Notes: generated by a model not told the origin, from the sequence alone. 64,000 nt of DNA from Actinocrispum wychmicini (GCF_004345645.1 NZ_SLWS01000001.1:1-64000); one strand, 5' to 3'. Numbered from the stretch's first letter, positions 16,295 to 25,625 are shown. Numbers and translations are program-made.

Positions 16295-18430
16295 TCAGCA
16301 TCTGTTTGGGGGCAATGCGGCATCGTCCAGTTCGCGCAGCCAGGCACGAACCGCGGCAGCCGGCTCCGGAAGTGTCAGGTCGACGTAGATGGCCACTGCG
16401 GCTTCCCCCAGTCGGCGGCCGTTCGCCACGTCACCGGCCTGCGCGTATGCATTCGCGGCATTGAACGAAGTGATGGCTTCGGCGTGACGGTGCCGAAGGT
16501 CCCGAAAAATTACAAGAGCATCCTCGTACATTCGTGTGGCGTCGTCGTAGCGACGCAGACCGGCCAAGGCGTAGCCCAGGCTGTCCATCGTGTGAGCGCG
16601 CGTTTCGCGGAGGGTCGAGTCCCATCGGATCGCGAGCGCACACTCGGCGTGTTCGACAGCTTGCCCGAAGTCCTCGAGGCAGGAATAGGCCCAGCTCATG
16701 TTGTTCAGCACCGCGGCCTGCTCGGCAGCGTCGTCCTGCTCGCGAAGTAACACAAGGGCTTGCTGGTACCAGTCGAGCGCGGAGGTGAAATCTTCCAACC
16801 GTTCATGTGCCTGACCGATGTGATTCATCGCATTTGTTTTGCCTCGATAGTACTTCGAGTCGGTGTAGTGTTTCAGCGCTTGGTAATAGTGCGTGAGCGC
16901 CTCGTCGTGCCGCCCGAGATAGAGGAGCGCCCGGCCCAGGTCCAGGTGCACGTGCCCGACGGCGACGGTGTCGCCGTCCATGGTCGCCGCATTCAGCGCG
17001 TGTGGAAGCATGGTGACGCTGTCCTGCCAGCGGGCACGGCGGCGCATGAAGGTCACGAGTGTCCACGCGAGCCGCCATGTACGGCCGTGGTCACTGGCCC
17101 ACGTTGGATCCATGATGACCGCCATCAGATTGGCGTACTCGGCATGGAACCACGCCATCGCGTCGTGCTCAGTCGTCACTGCGGGCCAGGTCCCGGGAGA
17201 CGGTTCGGACAGTGGCGCCACGGATCTGCGAGCAGGTGCGAGAACCCGATCGGCCCTGAAGGACATGCCCAGGTAGTAGTCATGTGCCCGCCGAATGGCA
17301 TTGCCCGGCCCGTCTGAGTCGTCGAACCCACTTGTGGCCGCGGCGTACGTTTTGAGCAGGTCGTGCATCGTGTAGCGGCCTGGTGTGGCCTCGTCAATGA
17401 GATGCGCGCGGGTCAACTGTTCCAGAATGCGCCGTGTGTCGTTCGACGGCAGGTCGCTCAGGGCCGCCGCGGCGGGAGTGGAGATATCGGGACCTGGGTG
17501 CAGCCCGATCAGCCCGAAGAGACGGCTTGCCGCCGGCGGCAAGCGGCGGACAGACCAGGAGAACACGGCTCGCACGTCCAAGGCCGTGCCGTCGACAGCG
17601 GCCAAGCCGCTCAGGCGCTGCTCGGCGTTGCGGAGCTCTTCGGCGAGCATTCCGAGCGAGAAGCTGGGTCGCGCAGCCGCGCGGGCTCCCGCGATACTCA
17701 ACGCGAGCGGGAGCCCGCCGCAGCAGTCGACAATGGTGGCCGCGTGATCTGCCTCGGCCGCCATGCGCACGGCTCCCACGTGGCGGGAGAACAGTTGGTC
17801 CGCCTCGTCGGCCGTCAGTTTGGTGAGCCGGATCGGTCGGGCCCCGTAGACGATGGACAGCTCGTCGAGCCGGTTGCGGCTGGTCACCAGCGTGCGGCAG
17901 GTTGGGCTGCCCGGCAGCAGTTCCCGAATCTGGTCGACACTCACCGCGTTGTCGAGGATGACGAGCATGCGCCGCTCTGCCGTCAAACTCCGGTACAGGG
18001 CGGCCTGCGCGTCCTCGGTCGTCGGCAGTCGATCATCCAGCACACCGAAGGACTCGAGCAGTGTTCGAAGCGCGACACCGATCCCCATGGGCTGGCCGGC
18101 GGGATCGAACCCACGCAGGTTGAGGTAAAGCTGCCCGTCGGGAAAACCCTCGTGAACGAGGTGCCCCCAATGCAGTGCCAGGGCAGTCTTGCCGATTCCA
18201 GCTGAACCCCCGATGACCACGATTCTGGCGCAGGCGTCGCCGTCGACAGCCGACATCAGCGCCTGGGAGAGGCCATCGAGCTCAGGTCCTCGCCCGACAA
18301 ACCACGGGGTCGCCGCCGGCAACTGCCGCGGCGTGATCGTGCTCGATCGGCCGGGGTGGACATGTACCCCGCCAGTGACAGAACCAGCCTGCACGAGAGC
18401 CCTGACCTCGCCGGACATCTCGTTGCGCAC
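16295..18430 (-). CDS. NB-ARC/TPR STAND protein (NLR-like) with N-terminal amyloid-type motif
   Basis: With the GTG start at 18430 the protein is 711 aa; an ATG at 18571 would add 47 residues of unlikely sequence. The start places VRNEMSGEVRALVQAGSVTG and GVHVH at the very N-terminus, an S-G-x-V-x-x-x-V-Q-A-G-S-V-x-G-x-V-H-x-H segment like the RHIM-related BASS3 motif. The NB-ARC module has P-loop GGSAGIGKT (74-82), Walker B MLVILDN, sensor VTSRNR, GLPLAL and MHD (YTMHDLLKTYA). The C-terminal 330 residues contain TPRs such as ALDWYQQALVLLREQDDAAE and AYSCLEDFGQAVEHAECALA. It should act as an ATP-dependent sensor switch. Two DUF397 genes follow on the same strand. No effector gene with a matching motif lies next to it. 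Confidence 0.85.
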   Translation of the reverse strand: MRNEMSGEVRALVQAGSVTGGVHVHPGRSSTITPRQLPAATPWFVGRGPELDGLSQALMSAVDGDACARIVVIGGSAGIGKTALALHWGHLVHEGFPDGQLYLNLRGFDPAGQPMGIGVALRTLLESFGVLDDRLPTTEDAQAALYRSLTAERRMLVILDNAVSVDQIRELLPGSPTCRTLVTSRNRLDELSIVYGARPIRLTKLTADEADQLFSRHVGAVRMAAEADHAATIVDCCGGLPLALSIAGARAAARPSFSLGMLAEELRNAEQRLSGLAAVDGTALDVRAVFSWSVRRLPPAASRLFGLIGLHPGPDISTPAAAALSDLPSNDTRRILEQLTRAHLIDEATPGRYTMHDLLKTYAAATSGFDDSDGPGNAIRRAHDYYLGMSFRADRVLAPARRSVAPLSEPSPGTWPAVTTEHDAMAWFHAEYANLMAVIMDPTWASDHGRTWRLAWTLVTFMRRRARWQDSVTMLPHALNAATMDGDTVAVGHVHLDLGRALLYLGRHDEALTHYYQALKHYTDSKYYRGKTNAMNHIGQAHERLEDFTSALDWYQQALVLLREQDDAAEQAAVLNNMSWAYSCLEDFGQAVEHAECALAIRWDSTLRETRAHTMDSLGYALAGLRRYDDATRMYEDALVIFRDLRHRHAEAITSFNAANAYAQAGDVANGRRLGEAAVAIYVDLTLPEPAAAVRAWLRELDDAALPPNRC

Positions 18431-19034
18431 ATCTGCGACGGGCTCCCCGCCACCGGGCTCGGTCAATACTTGATCACCACCAGCCGGTAGATGACATCCG
18501 ATCCTTGATTCTGGCTGAGTCTGGCCGAAGTCATCAAGGCCGCACCAAGTCGCCGAGTACCGCGTGAACATTCAGTGTGATCACGCCATCGAGAGGCGGC
18601 AGTCGGCAGACCGCACGGCCGTAATAGTCCCGCTGCCAGTTGATCGAGCCGAGTCACCGAGCAGTCACCCAAACGCCCACACCGTGTTTCGGCGCAGTGC
18701 CGCGCAAGGAGTGTCGTCCGTTTGAGTGAGCGATGTCCGTGAAGATGAAAGATCACCGAGTCGGCCATACGGGTGCAGACCAGTGCGGTGGCGACGACGT
18801 GGGTGAGGGCACGAGGGCTGGCGGTGTGCCGGAGGGCTTCCAGCAGACGGCAGTCCACGTGACGGTCGTCCGGTGTGCCCCTATTGCCCGCGACTCCGTT
18901 CTGGCGCGTCACTCGCCCACGCCGAGGCGAGTCTGGCCAAGCAGTGCAGGCGGGAGACCGGCTCCTCGCTATCATTTTTAAAGCGATCTCGGTGACTCCG
19001 GCGCCGCGCCAATCGAATCCCGGTGGCCACTTAG
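18431..19034. other. Intergenic, no recognised gene
   Basis: About 600 bp upstream of the NB-ARC gene and up to the left end of the IS5-like element. Frames are open on the minus strand but arginine/cysteine-rich and without motifs. It must hold the NB-ARC promoter. Confidence 0.4.
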
Positions 19035-20048
19035 TGAGGTGATCTCACCAACTTTCAGGTGAGTCGGCCGTGTTCGAAATGGGTAAGTATGAGTGCGGCT
19101 TTGACGATGTCACCGATCTTGCGTGGGCTCGCGGTGATGTGTCGCAGCGTTCGCCAGCGTCCGGTGAGCAGGGCGAAGCCACGTTCGCCCAGACACCGCA
19201 GACCACGCAGCAGAGCGTTGTAGGCACGGTTGTCCACATCGAGTACCAGGCCGTCGGCGGGTTGCTTGATCGGCGTGTGTACGCCGATGCCGGCCCCGGT
19301 GTACCCGCCGTCGGCCAGCGTCGGCAGATCGAGTTGCGAGGCCGCCCCGTACAGTGCGCCCAGCACGTGCTCCCGGGCGGCGGTCAAGTCGTGGACCGAG
19401 CCGGGCTCGACAGCGCTGACCCACAGCGGAAACCCGGTGGGCGCGCAGAGCGCTTGGATATTGCCGCCGTGCTCGTGTGCCTTTCCCGAGTACCACGCGT
19501 CGATCTGCTGCCCTTTCACGCTGGTGATCTGCTCGCCACAGCGGTCGGCGGAGAACAGCTTCCCAGCCAGGATCAGGTGGGTTATGCCGTCGTCTTTGGC
19601 TCGTTGTAAGGCATCGTGCAGGTCCGGTGCCTGATCGGCGAGAACTGTGATGACCTCGTCGAGGTAGCGGTAGCCGGTTGCGCGGGAGATTCCGTGATCG
19701 CGGGCCAGCGCGGTGACATCGACGTCCTGGCGGAACCAGCGCAGGCCCAGTACCGCTTGGCTGAAGCAGGTCAACGCCCGGCTCGTCTTGCGGGTGCCGC
19801 GTCGGCGGCGTTCAGCGTGCAGCAGTCCGCCCAGGTACTGGGCCAGTTCGCGGGGCACGTCGAGTATGGCACGATAGCTGATCACGGGGAGCTTCCTGGT
19901 CCGGACTTGATCTTCGCAAATCCAGTCCTACCAGGGGCTCCCTGGCCAACTTCCTGGGCCCGGCCCCGCGTCCCGACACCTGACCGCATGGCGTATGTGC
20001 GTGCGCTCCTTCGGCATTCACCACCGCGATCTTGGTGAGATCACTTCA
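19035..20048 (-). mobile_element. IS5-family insertion sequence, complete copy
   Basis: The element is about 1014 bp. Its ends are imperfect inverted repeats: TGAGGTGATCTCACCAA on the left and the complement of TTGGTGAGATCACTTCA on the right. The right end is identical to that of the partial copy at 24603-24947, which confirms that boundary. It contains one transposase gene. No clear target-site duplication flanks it, which could mean rearrangement or homologous recombination between copies. The right terminal TGA coincides with the stop codon of the SARP gene. Confidence 0.85.
19055..19885 (-). CDS. IS5-family DDE transposase
   Basis: This intact 276-aa protein has an N-terminal helix-turn-helix region (RQDVDVTALARDHGISRATG then YRYLDEVI) and a DDE domain. 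Visible are SADRCGEQITS with the first acidic region near IDAWYSGKAHEHGGNIQALC, the second around VSAVEPGSVHDLTAAREHVL with S-V-H-D, and the D-G-G-Y-T-G motif (LADGGYTGAGIGVHTPIK) with a final R-x-L-L-R-G-L-R-x-L-G-E-R helix. These are typical of the DDE_Tnp_4/IS5-ISL2 group. The frame is complete, with a start near the right terminal repeat, so the element may still be active. Confidence 0.85.
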   Translation of the reverse strand: MISYRAILDVPRELAQYLGGLLHAERRRRGTRKTSRALTCFSQAVLGLRWFRQDVDVTALARDHGISRATGYRYLDEVITVLADQAPDLHDALQRAKDDGITHLILAGKLFSADRCGEQITSVKGQQIDAWYSGKAHEHGGNIQALCAPTGFPLWVSAVEPGSVHDLTAAREHVLGALYGAASQLDLPTLADGGYTGAGIGVHTPIKQPADGLVLDVDNRAYNALLRGLRCLGERGFALLTGRWRTLRHITASPRKIGDIVKAALILTHFEHGRLT

Positions 20049-22841
20049 TTGGCTCAGCACAGGCCGGGGTTCGGACATCCCGAACTGCCGTCGGATACGA
20101 TTGGCGTCGGTGAGACGTCCTTGCTGCTCATAGAGTTCCAGCGCCTGGCGTAACGCTGCCCGAGCCTGCCCTTCGTCACCGAGTTCCGCGTAGGTCTGGG
20201 CGATGTTGGCCAATGTGTTGGCTTCCTGGTATGCATGCCCGAGGTCACGGAACACCCTCAGTGCTCGTTTGTGGTAGTCCACGGCCTCAGAATTCCGGCC
20301 AGTGCGGTGCGCGATATAGCCCAAGCTGTCCAGCGTGTTTGCTTCGCCGTCTTGATAACGACACTGGCGAGCCAACGCGAGAGCCGCCTTACACGACTCA
20401 CGAGCCCTTGTGTAGTCACCAGCCTGTGCCTGATATAAACCAACCGAGTTTAGCGCGCGTGCCGTCCACATTGGAATATCCAACGTCTCGTACAGTCGCA
20501 GGGCGCGGGTAGCGTGGTGCAACGCATGCCGATAGTTCCCTTGTGCCGCCAACGCCCAGGCCAGACCCTGGTGCGTGCCCGCCTGGCCGTCCAGGTCATG
20601 GGCCGCTACAGCCATACGGAGGGCGCGCCTCAAATACTGTAAAGCTTCAACTGGCTGCCTGGCACGGGAATAGGCATGACCAAGCGCTCGATGTGTCCAC
20701 ACTTGTGCGACTGGATCAGACAGCGCGTCGGCCGCCGCCGCTCCCGTGGTCCACGCGGCGATGTCGTCCTGGAAATTCCAACGCCGCCAGTGGAAGGTGG
20801 TCAGCGTTCGCGCGATAAGCCACGCTTCCGTGTACCAGCCTTGCTCATGGCAGACGCGTTGGATCGCCAGTATGTTCGCCTGTTCAGCGGTAAACCATAC
20901 GAACGCCTCAGCCTTGCCCTGCAACGGCAGGAAATGGCAGCCGACGGGCGGGTCTCCGATCGAGATCGCGTCACGGCTGGGAAAGAGCATTCGGTCACCG
21001 TGGTAGGCGGTGTGTAGGTAGAAGCCGGCCAGGCGCCGCAGCGGCTCGGCAGCACCAGACGAGATACGACCATGGGCTTGATCAACGGCGAACAGACGCA
21101 CCAAGTCATGCATCAAGTAGCGTCCTGGGGCATGCTGCTGGATTAGGGACGCATTCTCCAGTTCCCGCAGGACAGTCCTGGTTCGCGTCATCGGTAGCGC
21201 GGCAAGACTTGAGGCGGCCGCCGTACTGATGTCCGGTCCTGGTGCGAGCCCAAGCAGGCAGAATACGGAGACCGTGTCAGCCTGGAGTGCGTTGAAGGAC
21301 CAGGACAGCACCGCACGCACGTTGTCGGCCAACTCTCCGCCGTCCAACGCGTCCAGGCGACCCGCGCGATCGTGTAGTTCGCCGGCCAACACCGCGATCG
21401 GGAAGTCGGGGTGTGCTGCCGCACGGGCAGCGACCACACCAAGGGCCAACGGCAGGCCGGCGCAGCTGTCGAGTAGCTCCTTCGCCGGTTGGGGTTCGGC
21501 GGCCAGACGGTCGGCACCCAGATGGCTGGCCAACAGTTCGTGCGCATCAGCGGGTGAGAACATGCGCAGTTGCACGGCACGCGCGCCGTGCCGACCAACC
21601 AGACCGGTGAGGCGGCGACGGCTGGTGACCAGCACCATGCACGTCGGGGTACCAGGCAACAACGACACCACCTGGTCGGTGTCATAGGCGTTGTCCAGCA
21701 CGATCAACACATGTTTGCCGGTGAGCAAGCTGCGATAGAGCCCGACCTGGGCATCGAGATCCGCCGGTATCGCCGCGGCGTCCACGCCGAACGCGTCGAG
21801 GAGCCCATGCAGCGCCACGGACACCGGCAATGGCTGGCCGGACGGGTCGAACCCACGCAGGTTGACGTACAGCTGCCCGTCCTTGAAGCGGTGGAGGTGC
21901 TGGTGTGCCCACTGCAGCGCCAACCAGGTTTTGCCGACCCCGCCGATCCCACTGATGGCCAGGATCCGAAGAGCACCGTCGGCCCCTTCGCGTTCGTCCA
22001 GTGCCGTGGTGAGGAATCTCAGCTCCTGCGTTCTGCCGACGAACAGCCCTGGCTGAGCCGGCAGTTGACGAGGTACGGGTTCGCGGCGCGTTGCCGATAC
22101 GGTCAGCGCGTGGTCAGCAACGAGGATCTGCTGGTACAGCTGCTGCAGAGGCGGGCTCGGATCAGCCCCGAGTTCCTCCGCGAGCCGGTGCCGCAGGTGC
22201 TGGTAGTGCTGCAGGGCATGGGCTTGGCGCCCGCTGCGGTAGAGCGCGAGCAGGTACTGCCCGGCCAGGCGCTCATCCAGTGGATGCTGTTGGACCTGAT
22301 CGGCCAGGTCGGCCAGGAGCAAGGTGTGCCGCCCCTGTCGTAGCTGGATGTCCGTGAGATCCAGCTGCGCCGCATGGCGTTGTGCTTTGAGGATGTCGCG
22401 TTGGGCGTTGAGCCACGGGGTGTCCAAGCCACTGAATGGTTCCCCGCGCCACAGGTCGAGCGCTTGCTCGAACAACACGGCAGCACCCTGGTCCCGTTCC
22501 GTGGCGGCCTGGTTCAACCGTGCACGGAAACGATGGAGGTCAACCGTCTGGGTGTCGAGCGTGAGTTGGTAGCCGGTCGGCTTACGATCGATCCTGGCCT
22601 CCATCGTCAACGCCAGCGCGCGACGCACCAAAGCGATGCTGTGCTGGACCGCGCGGCGCGGACGGTGTGGCAGGCGGCGCGTACCCCAGACGCGGTCGGC
22701 CAAGTCGTCGGCTGGCACGGCGCGATTGGCCTCGATCAACAGCACCGCGAGCATGCACCGCAGCTGTCGGTAGCCGATCACAATCTGCCGATCGCCCAGA
22801 CAAGCCTCAACCGGCCCGAGTAGCCGGAACTCGATCCCCAT
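20046..22841 (-). CDS. SARP-type regulator with NB-ARC and TPR domains (AfsR-like)
   Basis: This 931-aa protein has an OmpR-like winged helix at residues 1-95 (EFRLLGPVEACLGDRQIVIG, QLRCMLAVLLIEANRAVP, R-K-P-T-G-Y-Q-L), a BTAD domain at about 100-240 (DLHRFRARL, AEELGADPSPPLQQLYQQIL), and an NB-ARC with P-loop GIGGVGKT (298-305), LIVLDN, VTSRRRLTGL, GLPLAL and MHD (RYLMHDLVRLFA). TPRs follow to the end. Such SARPs activate secondary-metabolite or developmental genes, often after phosphorylation or nucleotide binding. The start ATG at 22841 is supported by AGGGGA upstream. The last codon and stop (CAA TGA) lie at the IS5 boundary: the TGA is the first three bases of the element, so the native C-terminus may have been cut or replaced. 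No biosynthetic cluster is adjacent. Confidence 0.88.
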   Translation of the reverse strand: MGIEFRLLGPVEACLGDRQIVIGYRQLRCMLAVLLIEANRAVPADDLADRVWGTRRLPHRPRRAVQHSIALVRRALALTMEARIDRKPTGYQLTLDTQTVDLHRFRARLNQAATERDQGAAVLFEQALDLWRGEPFSGLDTPWLNAQRDILKAQRHAAQLDLTDIQLRQGRHTLLLADLADQVQQHPLDERLAGQYLLALYRSGRQAHALQHYQHLRHRLAEELGADPSPPLQQLYQQILVADHALTVSATRREPVPRQLPAQPGLFVGRTQELRFLTTALDEREGADGALRILAISGIGGVGKTWLALQWAHQHLHRFKDGQLYVNLRGFDPSGQPLPVSVALHGLLDAFGVDAAAIPADLDAQVGLYRSLLTGKHVLIVLDNAYDTDQVVSLLPGTPTCMVLVTSRRRLTGLVGRHGARAVQLRMFSPADAHELLASHLGADRLAAEPQPAKELLDSCAGLPLALGVVAARAAAHPDFPIAVLAGELHDRAGRLDALDGGELADNVRAVLSWSFNALQADTVSVFCLLGLAPGPDISTAAASSLAALPMTRTRTVLRELENASLIQQHAPGRYLMHDLVRLFAVDQAHGRISSGAAEPLRRLAGFYLHTAYHGDRMLFPSRDAISIGDPPVGCHFLPLQGKAEAFVWFTAEQANILAIQRVCHEQGWYTEAWLIARTLTTFHWRRWNFQDDIAAWTTGAAAADALSDPVAQVWTHRALGHAYSRARQPVEALQYLRRALRMAVAAHDLDGQAGTHQGLAWALAAQGNYRHALHHATRALRLYETLDIPMWTARALNSVGLYQAQAGDYTRARESCKAALALARQCRYQDGEANTLDSLGYIAHRTGRNSEAVDYHKRALRVFRDLGHAYQEANTLANIAQTYAELGDEGQARAALRQALELYEQQGRLTDANRIRRQFGMSEPRPVLSQ

Positions 22842-22994
22842 CGCCAATCCCCTGGCAGCCGACGGCAGGAGTCTCACCTCCACTATCTGACCAGGCAACT
22901 CAACCGTTACTCAGCACCTGGGCAACATTGCCCGTGCATCCTGCAGGCAGCATCGATACCCCTCGCCGACAATCCCAAGGAAGCGGCGTGTGCC

Positions 22995-23591
22995 ATGTCC
23001 GAATCTGACTTCACGAGGCAGCAGCTCTCGTCAGACCCCGAACAACCGCTGTTTCCAACCCCGCCGACGACTGTCGACGCCGGTTCGTTGCCAACTCAGC
23101 CGGTTCAGCCCACACCTCCAGCGCCACCCCCGGTGGTGACGCAGACCGTTCCCACGGAGCTCGCCCATACCGCTGGCGACGACACGTATCCGCTGGTTGC
23201 CTCGATACCTACCGCGTCACGCAAGCGGCGCAGCCGAGCCACAATCACTCTGCTGGTTCTGGTTCTGGTGCTGTTCGGCGGCGCGGGCGCCCTAGGCACG
23301 CTCTACTTCCGTGCCCAAAGCCGTCTGGACTTGACCACCCACGAAGTGTCGACGACGAAGAACACACTGACTGACGTCCAAGGCCAACTGACGCAGGCCA
23401 ACGCGGACAACCGCACCCTGACGACACAGAAGACGAATCTGAACACCCAGATCGGCCTGATGACGCCGTGCGCGAGGTCGGCCAAGGCTTTGGCGGATAT
23501 TCTCGACACCGACCTCAAAACCAACGTCAACCCTTTCCTGGACAACAAAATCGTTGGACCGATGAGCGAAGAGATCGGATACTGCCGTTGA
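22995..23591 (+). CDS. Membrane-anchored coiled-coil protein of unknown function
   Basis: This 198-aa protein has a Pro/Thr-rich cytoplasmic N-terminus (about residues 1-75), a basic stop (RKRRSR), a single transmembrane helix (TITLLVLVLVLFGGAGALGT) and an extracytoplasmic coiled coil (STTKNTLTDVQGQLTQANAD, TLTTQKTNLNTQIG). It ends with a short domain bearing two cysteines (TPCARSAKALADILDTDL, EEIGYCR). It is a type II single-pass topology. The ATG at 22995 follows AAGGAAG. It is divergent from the SARP gene across a gap of about 150 bp and may be its target. No enzymatic motif is visible. Confidence 0.7.
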   Translation: MSESDFTRQQLSSDPEQPLFPTPPTTVDAGSLPTQPVQPTPPAPPPVVTQTVPTELAHTAGDDTYPLVASIPTASRKRRSRATITLLVLVLVLFGGAGALGTLYFRAQSRLDLTTHEVSTTKNTLTDVQGQLTQANADNRTLTTQKTNLNTQIGLMTPCARSAKALADILDTDLKTNVNPFLDNKIVGPMSEEIGYCR

Positions 23592-23795
23592 CCAAGAATG
23601 ATCCAACCTGTAACTCGGCCTTATTCCGGCTCCTCAAGTTAACCGGTCGCATAGTCAACTGGCCACTTTCCGTAACCTTCGACTGTTGCCGCGTGGGGAA
23701 GTGGGCGGTTGGTCAGCCCCGATCATCGTACCGACCGGATCGGCCGCATGGCCGATTCCGGAATTGATCTCAAGCGAGAAAGGGGAACAACTACG

Positions 23796-24392
23796 ATGTA
23801 TCGCGAGTTCAACTGGATACACCGCGCAGTGATCGGCTTTGTGGCCGTTTCATCCGCGTTGGCTCTTTCGTCGGCACCGGCCACTGCCGCGCCGGTCACG
23901 CCACTCTCGGGACCGAACAGCGCGACGGCCGTAGTGCAGCGGACGATTCCCGGGTTCGCCCGGGCGGTCAGCATGAAGTCCGTCCGTATCCAGGCCGGTA
24001 CCGGGCGGCATTCCCTGGTAATTCGGTCCGCCAGCCCCACGGGCGTGACAGGGACGACGTGTTTGGCTGAGGTCAGCGACCCGGCCGTGATCGGCCCCGG
24101 TGGGGATGGCCGGATCATCGGCACCAATGCCACCCTCTTCTGCAACGGGCCGATCGCCCGCGCCACGATCACGGTCGGCCTGTTCTTCTCTCTCGACAAC
24201 ACGAGCTACAATTTGTGTGGCATCAATCCCAACCAGTCCGCGTCAGGTACTCCGTTCATTGTCGGCGCGCAATGTGACGTCCCGCTGTTCACTCAGTTCT
24301 TCATCGGTGCGGCCATTTTCGATGTCCGGTTCCTCGACGGCGATCCGATCGAGGAAAGACTCGGGCTGCAAACATTCCCCGTTCAACGTTAA
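23796..24392 (+). CDS. Secreted hypothetical protein
   Basis: I choose the ATG at 23796 (MYREFNWIHRAVIGFVAVSS) because AAAGGGGAAC precedes it; the longer frame adds 29 unlikely residues. The product is 198 aa with a Sec signal peptide ending near APATAAP. The mature part has cysteines at TTCLAEVSDP, LFCNGP, NLCGI and QCDVP, suggesting two disulphides, and is otherwise beta-rich. I do not recognise the family. It lies between the SARP gene and the partial IS copy and may be co-regulated with the coiled-coil membrane protein upstream. Confidence 0.7.
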   Translation: MYREFNWIHRAVIGFVAVSSALALSSAPATAAPVTPLSGPNSATAVVQRTIPGFARAVSMKSVRIQAGTGRHSLVIRSASPTGVTGTTCLAEVSDPAVIGPGGDGRIIGTNATLFCNGPIARATITVGLFFSLDNTSYNLCGINPNQSASGTPFIVGAQCDVPLFTQFFIGAAIFDVRFLDGDPIEERLGLQTFPVQR

Positions 24393-24602
24393 CTAGTTGT
24401 CTCGCGCGGTGGCGAGTCGCGTTGGCGCGCGGCTCGTCACCCAAAGCTCTGGTTGACGAGCATCGAAATCGATTCGCGACGTGCGGGAACGGCAAATCCG
24501 GTGGGGGCGGGCAAGACTTGGATGGTGCGGGTGGTGACCAGGCCGCGTCCACGGTCGAACAGGAATCGAGGTAGAATGAGTCCCAGCTTTGTCCTCGCTC
24601 AG

Positions 24603-24947
24603 TGAAGTGATCTCACCAAGATCGCGGTGGTGAATGCCGAAGGAGCGCACGCACATACGCCATGCGGTCAGGTGTCGGGACGCGGGGCCGGGCCCAGGAA
24701 GTTGGCCAGGGAGCCCCTGGTAGGACTGGATTTGCGAAGATCAAGTCCGGACCAGGAAGCTCCCCGTGATCAGCTATCGTGCCATACTCGACGTGCCCCG
24801 CGAACTGGCCCAGTACCTGGGCGGACTGCTGCACGCTGAACGCCGCCGACGCGGCACCCGCAAGACGAGCCGGGCGTTGACCTGCTTCAGCCAAGCGGTA
24901 CTGGGCCTGCGCTGGTTCCGCCAGGACGTCGATGTCACCGCGCTGGC
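24603..24947 (+). mobile_element. IS5-family insertion sequence, truncated inverted copy
   Basis: This 345-bp stretch is identical, as far as I can compare, to the right end of the element at 19035-20048, in opposite orientation. It begins at the terminal repeat TGAAGTGATCTCACCAA and includes the first 60 or so transposase codons (MISYRAILDVPRELAQYLGG through DVDVTALA). It stops abruptly at 24947, where the sequence becomes unrelated. Very high identity means recent duplication or gene conversion. Confidence 0.9.
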
Positions 24948-25251
24948 GTTGGATCGAGCAGGACTGGCCACCAAGCCTGCCCGGCAACGACGTCCGCAGC
25001 CCGCGCACCCTTCGGCGACACTGCGTTCCCCAAGCCCCGCCAAGGATTCCGAGAAGCAGCGTGTTGCCCGGCGTACCGTCGGGCAACAGCCCGCAACAGG
25101 CGAGAGAGCTGAAGGGAAACTCCGCGCCAGTTCTCTATTTCCGCAGGGCGCGGACAGACTGACGTCTGCCGGGATCGACGTCGCCCACAGTGAGGGCAAC
25201 CCTCACCTGAGGAAATGCACGCCAAGGACAAGGAATAGCGGCAAACCATTC
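24948..25251. other. No supported gene
   Basis: About 300 bp after the truncated IS. The transposase frame runs on into unrelated sequence rich in Arg/Pro and Ala. Nothing is recognised. Confidence 0.45.
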
Positions 25252-25500
25252 CTATGGCCGTGCGTTGCCCTGACGTCGGGTCCGCCGTGCACGAGTTCGG
25301 CTGGCGAGTGTGCTGAGGCCTAGTGCGGTGGTCGCGTACGGGCCGAGCAGGACTGCCAGGCCACCGACCGCCGCGGTGGTGACGATCAACAGAATGACCA
25401 GTCGGATGAACTTCTCCCAGCCGGCGTGGAAGGCGATGGCCATGAGGTAGAGGATCATCCGCGCGGCCGCGGTGTCCGGTGTCGGACGTGTTGCTGACAT
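25252..25500 (-). CDS. Small membrane protein, 82 aa
   Basis: The product begins MSATRPTPDTAAARMILYLM and has a strongly hydrophobic central part (FIRLVILLIVTTAAVGGLAV, then L-L-G-P-Y-A-T-T-A), giving one or two membrane helices. It ends with the basic tail RTRARRTRRQGNARP. Nothing identifies its function. A short HTH-like gene lies divergent to it. Confidence 0.5.
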   Translation of the reverse strand: MSATRPTPDTAAARMILYLMAIAFHAGWEKFIRLVILLIVTTAAVGGLAVLLGPYATTALGLSTLASRTRARRTRRQGNARP

Positions 25501-25625
25501 GGATTCACGAAACCAGGCGGGCCGGAGTAGTCGGTCCGAGTCGGATCCGACGGTGATGTCGGACGGTCAGGTCGGACTGAAACGACGGGGTGCGGCCTGC
25601 CGACATGGTGGCGAGGAGGTTGGCG

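Noticed and set aside
19000..19020. T-loop-like AATCGAATCCC suggesting a tRNA or attachment fragment
   Set aside because: No acceptor or anticodon stem can be folded around it and the match to the tRNA-Thr 3' end is too short.
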